From the NCBI RefSeq assembly GCF_016756315.1, contig NZ_AP024235.1, forward strand, positions 930,001 through 994,000: a stretch of DNA of 64,000 bases, given 5' to 3'. The translations under genes and the position numbers were made by a program. The notes under the pieces were generated by a model that saw only the letters and a list, made by a program, of their open reading frames with translations, did not search any database and was not told the origin of the DNA. This stretch comes from Alteromonas sp. KC3. Its GTDB lineage: Bacteria > Pseudomonadota > Gammaproteobacteria > Enterobacterales > Alteromonadaceae. Shown piece by piece: positions 17,822-25,423 of the stretch. Each line of letters begins with the position of its first letter. Within the stretch, counting starts at the first letter, position 1.

Positions 17822-18643
17822 ATGAAAAGGCTTTTCCGCAAGCGTGTCATGTCATCGTTACTCTTAGCGTTTCTCGTAACATTGACAGGATGCGACGCAA
17901 TTGATTTTGGCAGTCGTCAGCCGGGCGAGATCCCAGTAAAGATGGTAGGCATTGATAGTGGTGCATGTCCCATGATCATGCACATTGGTCAGCAGGGCTG
18001 GAATGTCGACTATTTTGCTTTTTACCTTAGCAAACCTGAAATGAAGATTGATGGTAAATGGCAGCGTGTGAAGTTTAAACAGAACGAATGGCAAACGCCG
18101 GATGTGGCCTTACTTAAATTTCACGATCTATGCAGTTCGCCATCAAATGCTAACGACAAAATTATGCTTGATGTGTCAGAGGCGTTTTTAAAATTATCTA
18201 CTAGCCTTCGCTTTACTATGGGCTTACCTTTTGACGTGAACCATGCAAACCCGCTTTCTCAACCGTCACCACTAAACGACAGTTCAATGTTTTGGAGCTG
18301 GCAAAACGGCCATAAATTCTTGCGTTTAGATCTGTCGAAAAATGGCGATACGTCACGGAAATGGTCTTATCATTTGGGGAGTGTAGGGTGTGAGTCTGAG
18401 TCGGCAGTAAGGCCGCCAGAGAAATCTTGCGCTTATACCAATCGCGTTGAGTTCGTGTTGCCTATGGTGCAGCTTGATAGCGATCTTGATTTAGAAGTGT
18501 CCTTAGCCGATATCATTACAAAAGTAGATATTAACGAGGCGCCTAATTGTATGTTTGAATCGCCAGACACCGCTCCTTGTAAGCGCCTAATTCAAAACTT
18601 AGTTAATCGGCCTTGGATAAAGTGGCAGTCGGTAGTGTTTTAA
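17822..18643 (+). CDS. MbnP family copper-binding lipoprotein (metallo-mystery pair four-Cys protein)
   Basis: Periplasmic or outer-membrane lipoprotein of the MbnP/metallo-mystery-pair family. Start at ATG 17822 (GGAAG eleven bases upstream) gives a signal peptide with lipobox LTGC. Hallmarks: FAFYLSKPEMKIDG, WQTPDVALLKF, LPFDVNHANPLSQPSPLN, MFWSWQNGHKFLRLDL and HLGSVGC, plus Cys residues in HDLC, EKSCAY, PNCMF and APCKR. In Methylosinus, MbnP holds copper through a Trp-derived kynurenine made by MbnH; the WSWQ tryptophans here are candidates for such a modification (family knowledge, not shown here). The MbnH-type gene follows after 15 bases, the expected arrangement. The role in this organism, copper handling or redox, is unproven. 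Confidence 0.88.
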   Translation: MKRLFRKRVMSSLLLAFLVTLTGCDAIDFGSRQPGEIPVKMVGIDSGACPMIMHIGQQGWNVDYFAFYLSKPEMKIDGKWQRVKFKQNEWQTPDVALLKFHDLCSSPSNANDKIMLDVSEAFLKLSTSLRFTMGLPFDVNHANPLSQPSPLNDSSMFWSWQNGHKFLRLDLSKNGDTSRKWSYHLGSVGCESESAVRPPEKSCAYTNRVEFVLPMVQLDSDLDLEVSLADIITKVDINEAPNCMFESPDTAPCKRLIQNLVNRPWIKWQSVVF

Positions 18644-18658
18644 CACGTAGTCATTGCA

Positions 18659-19759
18659 ATGGTGAGTAATTTTCGTGGTATTAAGCCGTTGTTATTGGCA
18701 ACGTTGCTGCTTGTTTTGTTTGCTTGCAGCAAAGCGCCTACGCCTTACACATGGCCGCTACCCGACTATGTACCTAAGCCCGTGGTACCTAAAGATAACC
18801 CCATGACAGAAGAAAGCGTTTTACTTGGTAAAACGCTATTTTTTGATACTGCATTAAGTGGCAACAACACGTTATCTTGTAGCAGTTGTCATGCTCCTGA
18901 ATACGCCTTTGCAGAACCCAAGCCGGTGTCAATTGGCGCAGCGGGTGATGCATTAAATCGCAATGCTCTGGCGCTAGTTAACGTTGCCTACAATGCAACT
19001 TTTACGTGGGCGCATAACAATCTAGAAAGCATTGAAAAGCAAATTATGATCCCGCTGTTTAACGAGCATCCTATTGAGATGGGCGTTACAGGCAACGAAC
19101 AGCAAATTTTAGCGCGCTTAAATACCCCCGTTTACCAGCAACTATTTGAACAAGCTTATAGTACAAAAGCCCCTACGATGGACGCGGTGGTGAAGGCGCT
19201 GGCCAACTATGTTCGAAGTTTGGTGTCGTTTAATAGTGCGTTTGACGATTATGCCTATGCTGGCAACGATGACGCATTAACCGCCCAGCAAATAGAAGGG
19301 CTAAACCTGTTTTTTTCTGAGCGCACAGAGTGCTTTCATTGTCATGGTGGGGTTAACTTTACCCAGTCTTCTAAACACAGCTTTCAGGCATTTGCTGTAC
19401 AGCCATTTCATAACACAGGGTTATACAATGAAGATGGAAAGGGCAGTTATCCCGCCTCAGACATGGGGCTTTACAGCGTAAGTCACAATAAAGAAGATAT
19501 GGGGAAGTTCAGGGCACCAACGTTGCGTAATATTGCCTTAACCGCGCCTTACATGCACGACGGCAGTATTGGTAGTCTTGAAGAGGTTGTCGAGTTTTAT
19601 GCCCGTGGTGGAAACAAAGCTAACGAACTAAACCCGTATCGCAGCCCATTTATTAAAGGTTTTTCCCTTTCAGAATCTGAAAAAGCAGCGCTCGTTGCTT
19701 TTTTGAACAGCTTGACTGACGAAAAGTTTTTAAAAACCCATAATAGGCACAAAAATTAG
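18659..19759 (+). CDS. MbnH-like di-haem cytochrome c peroxidase family protein
   Basis: Di-haem enzyme of the MauG/cytochrome c peroxidase superfamily, MbnH branch, which oxidises a tryptophan of its MbnP partner. The N-terminus is a signal with lipobox LFAC. Two haem sites are visible: CSSCH (Cys74-His78, in LSCSSCHAPEYAFAEP) and CFHCH (Cys225-His229). Other conserved stretches are NRNALALVNVAYNATFTWAH and FRAPTLRNIALTAPYMHDGS, the typical distal part. Length 366 fits. The ATG lies 15 bases after the MbnP stop, so the two are almost surely one operon. A plain hydrogen-peroxide peroxidase is the alternative reading, but the MbnP partner argues for the MbnH role. Confidence 0.88.
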   Translation: MVSNFRGIKPLLLATLLLVLFACSKAPTPYTWPLPDYVPKPVVPKDNPMTEESVLLGKTLFFDTALSGNNTLSCSSCHAPEYAFAEPKPVSIGAAGDALNRNALALVNVAYNATFTWAHNNLESIEKQIMIPLFNEHPIEMGVTGNEQQILARLNTPVYQQLFEQAYSTKAPTMDAVVKALANYVRSLVSFNSAFDDYAYAGNDDALTAQQIEGLNLFFSERTECFHCHGGVNFTQSSKHSFQAFAVQPFHNTGLYNEDGKGSYPASDMGLYSVSHNKEDMGKFRAPTLRNIALTAPYMHDGSIGSLEEVVEFYARGGNKANELNPYRSPFIKGFSLSESEKAALVAFLNSLTDEKFLKTHNRHKN

Positions 19760-19915
19760 TGTTTTTTTACTCAATTGCTACATTTTGTGGTTATACTTTG
19801 TACTTACATATCAACCAAATGCTTATGTGCTGTTTGTTAACATCGTGATAAACTCAGTCAATTACAAAAGTTGTTAACATAATAAAAAAGCAGGTAAGTG
19901 GTCGCGGAGATGAAA

Positions 19916-20245
19916 ATGACTGAAAAACCTTTTATTACTAGTGGTCGAAATACCATCATTCATAAAATAAGAAAATTGGATCTATTGGTAATCAATGGTG
20001 ACGAGCATCCGCCAGTTCTTGTAACCTACAAGGGCATTAAAGAGTATGAAGGCAAAGTGCCTGAAAATAAGCGCGATGCAAAGATGATGGACATGGAATT
20101 GGTTGACGTTACAACCAGCGACGTATTTGGTGACGAGAAAACATTGCTGTTTATTCAAACATTGAACGGCAAAGAGTACAAAATTGATTATTCAAAAATT
20201 GGTACTAGCATGTTCATCAAAATTCACCAAGACAGCACGTTCTAA
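19916..20245 (+). CDS. Hypothetical protein, about 109 residues
   Basis: Small soluble protein with no signal peptide. It is beta-rich (LDLLVINGDEHPPVLVTYKG; TLLFIQTLNGKEYKIDYSKI) and charged. I prefer ATG 19916, six bases after GGAG; GTG 19898 and ATG 19910 are other options. Stands alone between MbnH and the convergent NlpC/P60-like gene, after a long AT-rich upstream region. No family is recognised; the even mix of codons and good ribosome site support it being real. Confidence 0.65.
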   Translation: MTEKPFITSGRNTIIHKIRKLDLLVINGDEHPPVLVTYKGIKEYEGKVPENKRDAKMMDMELVDVTTSDVFGDEKTLLFIQTLNGKEYKIDYSKIGTSMFIKIHQDSTF

Positions 20246-20288
20246 TAACGTAGAGTGTGTGTTGTACACACCTGTTTTGTTTATGGGG

Positions 20289-20945
20289 TTAGGCAATCTG
20301 GCCCCAGTTGTCTGCAGTTAATGAATTAAACCCTCTAATCATTTTTCCTTTCCCTTTAAACTGCACATAGCGTTTTTTGAAAATATTAAATCTACAAATG
20401 TCGACGGGTGTGACTTCCGACGCATTAACACCTGAAATGACGCCTGCCGTTTTTAAGCCCTCAGCGATTAGCTCAGAACAAAACCAGCTATCAAAATCTT
20501 CTTGATTGTATGTAATGCCGCCAAACACAGGATGGTCGTCCAGCGCATCAACAGCCGAACCAAACAATTGCCATACATCATAAGGCTTACCGTCTTGTTC
20601 AACCATGAAGTCAAAAAAATGTTTTCTGTTTTGCTCAAATACACTGCGCGAGGTGTCTGACAATGGTAACCACCATAAGTCACCGTCATAGGAAGAAATG
20701 CGCTCGCTCAAACGGTTTGTCATAACACCGCGCTTGCCATTAAACGAGGTGGCTTCCATAACGTGATTAAAGTAGCGGTTTGATTCGTCGCGCATTTTTG
20801 TTTTTGTGACAATGGCAACATGCGTCACAACTGAGCGGGTAGTGAGTTTAGTCCAACGTGAGAATAGGCTATTGCCGCCAAATGCAATGATATCACCAGG
20901 CTGCATGTGTTCTCTAATGTGATGGTATTGCTGTTGCTCTAACAT
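20289..20945 (-). CDS. YiiX/YebB-like NlpC/P60-type cysteine hydrolase
   Basis: Papain-like hydrolase of the permuted NlpC/P60 (YiiX) type. The lead GDIIAFGGNSLFSRWTK is followed by His42 in VVTHVAIVTK, Glu64 in HVMEATSFNG and the nucleophile Cys156 in FDSWFCSELIAEG, the order expected for the permuted fold. There is no signal peptide, so it is probably cytoplasmic or membrane associated; relatives act on peptides or lipid-acyl bonds. Convergent with the small hypothetical gene. The substrate is unknown. Confidence 0.8.
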   Translation of the reverse strand: MLEQQQYHHIREHMQPGDIIAFGGNSLFSRWTKLTTRSVVTHVAIVTKTKMRDESNRYFNHVMEATSFNGKRGVMTNRLSERISSYDGDLWWLPLSDTSRSVFEQNRKHFFDFMVEQDGKPYDVWQLFGSAVDALDDHPVFGGITYNQEDFDSWFCSELIAEGLKTAGVISGVNASEVTPVDICRFNIFKKRYVQFKGKGKMIRGFNSLTADNWGQIA

Positions 20946-21203
20946 AATCCTTCACTGGTGTCGTTTTTATAATGGTGAGGATACATCTTTTTGGGCGAAT
21001 GTTTCAAAGTGTGTGTTAAGCACGACTAATAACAGTTTAGCCCGATTATTAAACCTCGCAAATTGTGCACTTGTCGCAACGTCGCAAATAGCGGGGCTTT
21101 AACGAATTTATAGCGTGATGTTCACAAAGTTTCACTAATTTAATGGTGCGGAGGCAAAAAGAGGTAGTCACCGCGTTGCCGAATATTATCAGAGGAACTT
21201 GTT

Positions 21204-21536
21204 ATGTTTATGTCACGCCGCGTTACTAAAATTACCCTAATCGGTCTTACTTTTGCTGTAGGTGCTACTGCTACTGCAGCACAAGCTGGTGGTTACCCTA
21301 AAGAAATGGAAAACGATTTAATTGCTGTTTGCGAAGCCGTAAAAAGCGATAGCCGTTTAAAACTAGACCGCGCTGTAAAAGCGACGGGTTTGAGCATGCG
21401 AGACCTGCACGAAGGTTTGGTATGTAACGGAGAAGATATGATTACGTTTGCGCTAACACATAACGCAACGAAAAACGGTGCGCTTATAGCGCGACGAGTC
21501 AGTGCAGAGCCAAGTGTGCTAACTGCTAAGCGATAG
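21204..21536 (+). CDS. DUF3718 family secreted protein
   Basis: Small exported protein with a signal peptide (residues 1-28, ending AAQAG) and the DUF3718 core: ENDLIAVCEAVKSDSRLKL, then RDLHEGLVCNGEDMITFAL, with two cysteines that could form a disulfide. AGAGGAA precedes the ATG. The family is common in Alteromonadales and its role is unknown. It is followed by a likely terminator, so it is a single-gene unit. Confidence 0.85.
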   Translation: MFMSRRVTKITLIGLTFAVGATATAAQAGGYPKEMENDLIAVCEAVKSDSRLKLDRAVKATGLSMRDLHEGLVCNGEDMITFALTHNATKNGALIARRVSAEPSVLTAKR

Positions 21537-21563
21537 ATACTGTGTTTTTAACCCTGGCGATTT

Positions 21564-21590
21564 GGGCTGCAAAGCCTGCAGCTCCTTTTT
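21564..21590 (+). terminator. Likely terminator after DUF3718 gene
   Basis: GGGCTGCA (21564-21571) pairs with TGCAGCTC (21577-21584), including one G-U pair, around a five-base loop; CTTTTT follows. It lies 28 bases after the DUF3718 stop. Confidence 0.7.
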
Positions 21591-21665
21591 CACCCAGGCT
21601 TTATACGCGCTTATCCGCATTAGTGGGTAGCAAATTACATTATTAGCGTATGCAAGGGAAAGCAG

Positions 21666-22427
21666 ATGATCGCACTGGTTTTCTTACAATCACTTTCTCA
21701 ACAACAGGCACTTGTTGATATTCTGCGTAAGATCAACATTTTCTCGCAGATCTTTGAAGCTGAGTCGACAGGGCATTGTTTAGCGTTAGCCGAGAAACAT
21801 CCAAACTCAATAGGGTTTTATTCTGTCGCGCAGTCGAGTCGGAATTTAGCCTCTCGATACTGGATTGCCGTTGGCGAAAAAGACCATGAAGCACTGCTGG
21901 CTTTTCAGCACAATGCGTCTAGCTTCGTTATTCACCCATTTGACGATGAGCAAGTCGCACAGGCTATTTACCGTGTACAAGACAAATACCACTACTATGA
22001 ACGTGGATACCAATTTAACTTATTGGTAGAAGGGTTATGCAAACAGTATGGTGTTACAGAATCTGCCTTACTTGCCACACTTCGACGTCAACTCTCACAA
22101 CACAAAGAGCCCAGTGTTGTTGGTATTCGTTCTGAAAATGGTTGGTGTTGCCTAGACCCTGCCGAAATTAAGTGGATTGAAGCGGCTGGCGACTATATGT
22201 GTGTGCAAACCTTGTCGGAAAACATTGTTGTGCGAACCACACTTTGCGACTTACTAAAACGCTTAGGCGAGCAGCATTTTAAACGCTGTAATCGCTCTGT
22301 GGCAGTTAACGCAAAACACGTAGCTCACTTAGAGCAAAAGTACAATCAACAGCGCGTTATCATGCAAGGCGGAGAGGCGTTTAAAATAACCCATAAATAC
22401 TACTACCAATTTTGGCAAACAAGGTAA
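21666..22427 (+). CDS. LytTR family DNA-binding regulator with degenerate receiver
   Basis: Regulator whose C-terminal residues 134-250 are a LytTR DNA-binding domain (VVGIRSENGWCCLDPAEIKW, then EAAGDYMCVQTLS and FKRCNRSVAVNAKHV, the recognition segment). The N-terminal 110 residues have a receiver-like fold, but where the phospho-acceptor Asp would be the sequence reads IGFYSVAQSS, so it may not be phosphorylated. It lies 121 bases upstream of cidA/lrgB-type genes on the same strand; LytTR proteins often control these genes, so I infer it regulates them. No histidine kinase is adjacent. Confidence 0.85.
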   Translation: MIALVFLQSLSQQQALVDILRKINIFSQIFEAESTGHCLALAEKHPNSIGFYSVAQSSRNLASRYWIAVGEKDHEALLAFQHNASSFVIHPFDDEQVAQAIYRVQDKYHYYERGYQFNLLVEGLCKQYGVTESALLATLRRQLSQHKEPSVVGIRSENGWCCLDPAEIKWIEAAGDYMCVQTLSENIVVRTTLCDLLKRLGEQHFKRCNRSVAVNAKHVAHLEQKYNQQRVIMQGGEAFKITHKYYYQFWQTR

Positions 22428-22548
22428 TTGTCTGCGCTTTTACCCGCGAAGTATCATTGTCTTAAGACCATGGTCGTGCTGGTAGAGCAAGCACTAAATC
22501 GCTACACTCTTTGGTTACAATTAGCGGCCTAAGAGAAATAGAAAAAAC

Positions 22549-22926
22549 GTGCGACAATTCCTTCACTATGTAGTGGGTGGTGCACTAGTGTTTAGTGCTT
22601 ATTACCTTAGCCTATTCATCGTGCACGTCACTGCTTTACCTATTCCGGCACCACTACTTGGCCTATTACTCTTGTTAGGCGTGCTGTTTGCCGCGCCCTC
22701 GTTCGAGCGTCATGTCGCTAAATTCGCACTTTTCCCTCTTAAGCACATGTCACTATTATTTGTTCCTGCCGTATTGGGTGTTTCGCTTTACTGGGCAGAT
22801 ATTGTAGAAAATGCTTTAGGCCTATTTATCGCTATTGTTTTAACTACCGCGGTAAGCCTTGGGACGACGGCATGGTTTTCTCAGCGTCTGTTTATCAAAA
22901 AAGGTGACAGTAGCCCTTATGATTGA
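22549..22926 (+). CDS. CidA/LrgA family membrane protein
   Basis: Holin-like membrane protein with four hydrophobic segments in 125 residues (GGALVFSAYYLSLFIVHV; PAPLLGLLLLLGVLF; MSLLFVPAVLGVSLY; LGLFIAIVLTTAVSLG). The motif IPAPLLGLLLLL and LFVPAVLGV are characteristic. It starts at GTG 22549; no better start is in frame. It works with LrgB-type proteins, which in relatives affect envelope integrity or pyruvate and glycolate export. The lrgB start overlaps its end by eight bases, giving a coupled pair behind the LytTR gene. Confidence 0.88.
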   Translation: MRQFLHYVVGGALVFSAYYLSLFIVHVTALPIPAPLLGLLLLLGVLFAAPSFERHVAKFALFPLKHMSLLFVPAVLGVSLYWADIVENALGLFIAIVLTTAVSLGTTAWFSQRLFIKKGDSSPYD

Positions 22927-23632
22927 CGCTCTTCAACACGCATTTAGTATTAAGGGAATGGCTTGGCTATTGGTTTCTATCGTCAGTTATATAATTGCGC
23001 TTAAGGTGCATCAGCGTCTGAATAATCATCCCATATCTCACCCGCTCATTATTACCGCCACTTCTGTGGGCTTGTTTTTATTCATTTCACAAACTAGCGT
23101 AAGTGACTATCAGTTGCATGCTTCGCTTTTACATTGGCTACTCGGGCCTGTGACAGTGGCTTTGGCTCTGCCTATCTTTCGGCAATGGAAAATACTTAAG
23201 CATTACGGATGGCGGTTACTGTTGAGCATTGCTTTTGGTGGCGTAATAGCACCGGTAAGTGCATGGTTTTCACTTTTTTTACTCGATGCACCAGTAGCGA
23301 TGCAGTTAACTATGCTTGCGAAATCCATCACTACGCCGTTAGCAATGGAAGCGTCTGCGCATATTGGCGGCATTCCTGCGTTGGCGGCGGTTTTTGTGAT
23401 TGTGACTGGCGTGGTAGGCGCTATCTTGTCAGGGACTGTATTTGCGTTTCTTTCAATTGTGAATAAAAAAGCGCAAGGAATAGCGCTGGGTACGGTTGCA
23501 CATGCCGTAGGCACTGCCAAAGCAATTCATATGGGAGACGATGTTGCTGCTATGGCAACACTTGGGCTGTGCGTTAATGGTGTCTTTACCGCCTTTGTTC
23601 TTCCACTATTATTCAATGCTTACTTTGCTTGA
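22919..23632 (+). CDS. LrgB/CidB family membrane protein
   Basis: Partner of the CidA/LrgA protein. I start at ATG 22919, overlapping the cidA-type stop by eight bases, rather than at an upstream codon in the same frame. Residues 1-237 give about seven membrane segments and the conserved LrgB stretch KSITTPLAMEASAHIGG, then ALAAVFVIVTGVVGA and GTVAHAVGTAKAIHMGDD near the C-terminus. The pair is placed after a LytTR regulator, as in Gram-positive lytSR-lrgAB loci. The physiological role here is not determinable. Confidence 0.9.
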   Translation: MIDALQHAFSIKGMAWLLVSIVSYIIALKVHQRLNNHPISHPLIITATSVGLFLFISQTSVSDYQLHASLLHWLLGPVTVALALPIFRQWKILKHYGWRLLLSIAFGGVIAPVSAWFSLFLLDAPVAMQLTMLAKSITTPLAMEASAHIGGIPALAAVFVIVTGVVGAILSGTVFAFLSIVNKKAQGIALGTVAHAVGTAKAIHMGDDVAAMATLGLCVNGVFTAFVLPLLFNAYFA

Positions 23633-23812
23633 AAACGTAAAAGCTGCTGGCAAATTTCTACAAAAGTGCTATTTGTTAGAGTGATGTTTAGTAGCACAAT
23701 ATAAACAACTGCAAATCGTCTCTTCAGTTAAACGAAGTAATGCCGATACAATGCTAACAATTGAAAATTTCGGTGAAAGCTGGTTTCAAAAACTAGGTGG
23801 TAAAAGAGCTTA

Positions 23813-24808
23813 ATGTTTTCTGTTCTCGTCTGCGACGACTCGTTAGTTGCACGTAAACAAGTTGCCAAATGCCTTCCTCAAGATTGGGAAGTTGCGGTGC
23901 ACTTCGCAAAAAATGGCCAAGAGGCGCTCACTGCACTGGGTGAAGGTAAGGGCGATCTCCTTCTTCTTGACCTCAATATGCCAGTTCTTGATGGTTATGG
24001 CACACTGGAGGCAATCAAAAAGCAAGGTCTTAGTACCAAGGTAGTTGTGGTTTCTGGGGATATTCAGCCGGAAGCACACGAGCGCGTTACTGCTTTGGGG
24101 GCACTAGACTTTATTCGAAAGCCGGTGGATCCCAAAACACTTGCCGATGTGCTAGATAAGTTCAATATTCTGCATGCCGAAGAAGAAGTTGAAGAAGAAG
24201 CTTCGCCGCTCGACCCGGATATCCGCGATTGTTATCAAGAGATAACCAATATTGCTATGGGGCAAGCAGGGGATCACCTTGCGCGCATCATGAATGTGTT
24301 TGTTGAATTGCCCATCCCGAATGTAAATCTTATCGAAGTGTCTGAACTTCACATGATGCTTTCTGACATCGAAAGTCACGAACAGGTTACCGCAGTTTGC
24401 CAGGGCTTTTTGGGCCCGGGTGTAAGTGGTGAAGCCTTGTGTATTTTAAGTGACTCAAGTTTTGATGATGTTGCTAAAATTCTTAATGTAGAAGGCGAAG
24501 TTGACGACCAGTTACAGTTAGAGCTGTTAATGGACGCTGCCAGTATTTTGATTGGAACCTGTTTAACCGGCCTTGCTAATCAGATGGATATTAACTTCAG
24601 CCAAGGTCATCCGATTGTATTAGGTCAACACAGGGCAATCACTGAAATAATTAGCATGAATCAAATTAAGTGGAAGCGAACCCTGGCCATTGAGTTGAGC
24701 TACGGTTTGGAAGGCTACAATGTGCAGTGTGACCTTATTTTGCTGTTTACTGAAGAGTCGATGAAGATGATGAATTCGAAGCTTGCCCACTTGTTGGAGG
24801 ACTTTTAA
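23813..24808 (+). CDS. Response regulator fused to CheC-like phosphatase domain
   Basis: Two-domain signalling protein. Residues 1-118 form a receiver with the acidic pair Asp8-Asp9, phospho-acceptor Asp53 (LLLLDLNMPVLDG), Ser76 region VVSGD and Lys in FIRKPVD. Residues 125-135 form an acidic linker (EEEVEEEAS). The rest is a CheC/CheX-like domain: one active helix is intact (DCYQEITNIAMGQAG, with the ExxNxxxG pattern) and the second (LMDAASILIGTCL) lacks the Asn. CheC-type domains dephosphorylate CheY, so this could be a self-limiting switch. Its stop overlaps the next start (TAATG), coupling it to a PAS protein. Output partner unknown. Confidence 0.88.
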   Translation: MFSVLVCDDSLVARKQVAKCLPQDWEVAVHFAKNGQEALTALGEGKGDLLLLDLNMPVLDGYGTLEAIKKQGLSTKVVVVSGDIQPEAHERVTALGALDFIRKPVDPKTLADVLDKFNILHAEEEVEEEASPLDPDIRDCYQEITNIAMGQAGDHLARIMNVFVELPIPNVNLIEVSELHMMLSDIESHEQVTAVCQGFLGPGVSGEALCILSDSSFDDVAKILNVEGEVDDQLQLELLMDAASILIGTCLTGLANQMDINFSQGHPIVLGQHRAITEIISMNQIKWKRTLAIELSYGLEGYNVQCDLILLFTEESMKMMNSKLAHLLEDF

Positions 24809-25296
24809 TGAGCCAACATTTAGACGAGTTGCAAGAATTCCACTGGATGATGGACATGTTGCAGTCTGTCGACGTGGGTATCGTTGTTCTTGATCGTAAC
24901 TTTTCTGTGCAAGTGTGGAACGGTTTCATGGAAAGTCACAGTGGTCTTTTGCCCAGTGAAGTTCGCGACAAATCGCTTTTCACCTTGTTCCCCAGTATCA
25001 AACAAGATTGGTTTATGAAGAAGGCCAAGCCTGTGTTTGATCTCAAAACCCGTGCATTTATGACATGGGAGCAACGCCCTTATCTATTTAAGTTTCCTAA
25101 CTATCGGCCGATTACAGGAAGTGAGTCTTTCATGTATCAAAACATCACATTGTCGCCGCTGACTTCAGCGACTGGCAAAGTAGATTATATCAGCATGATG
25201 ATTTACGACATGACAGATGTGGCAGTAGGTAAAAAGCAATTGGAAGCGCTACAGGTAATGATCTCAGAAGCGCAAGAATCTAAACGCTCGCTCTAA
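24808..25296 (+). CDS. Stand-alone PAS domain protein
   Basis: A 162-residue sensor with a single PAS fold at residues 12-140: LQSVDVGIVVLDRNFSVQVW, NGFMESHSGLLPSEV and the closing VDYISMMIYDMTDVAVGKKQ, followed by a short helix (EALQVMISEAQESK) that would normally lead into a GGDEF or kinase domain but ends here. No signal peptide. Translationally coupled to the receiver-CheC protein upstream, so it probably feeds a signal to, or receives one from, that protein. Ligand or cofactor unknown; the classical flavin Cys motif is absent. Confidence 0.82.
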   Translation: MSQHLDELQEFHWMMDMLQSVDVGIVVLDRNFSVQVWNGFMESHSGLLPSEVRDKSLFTLFPSIKQDWFMKKAKPVFDLKTRAFMTWEQRPYLFKFPNYRPITGSESFMYQNITLSPLTSATGKVDYISMMIYDMTDVAVGKKQLEALQVMISEAQESKRSL

Positions 25297-25423
25297 CCTA
25301 CCATGACAGTGGCCATCGTGACATAAAGGGTATAGTTGGCCCGCCATCATCGCCACATTGTTCTAGCTTTAACAAATACATGTTTTTTCGTGTTTAACAC
25401 GTTAACGTGTGTGGAGAGTTTTT

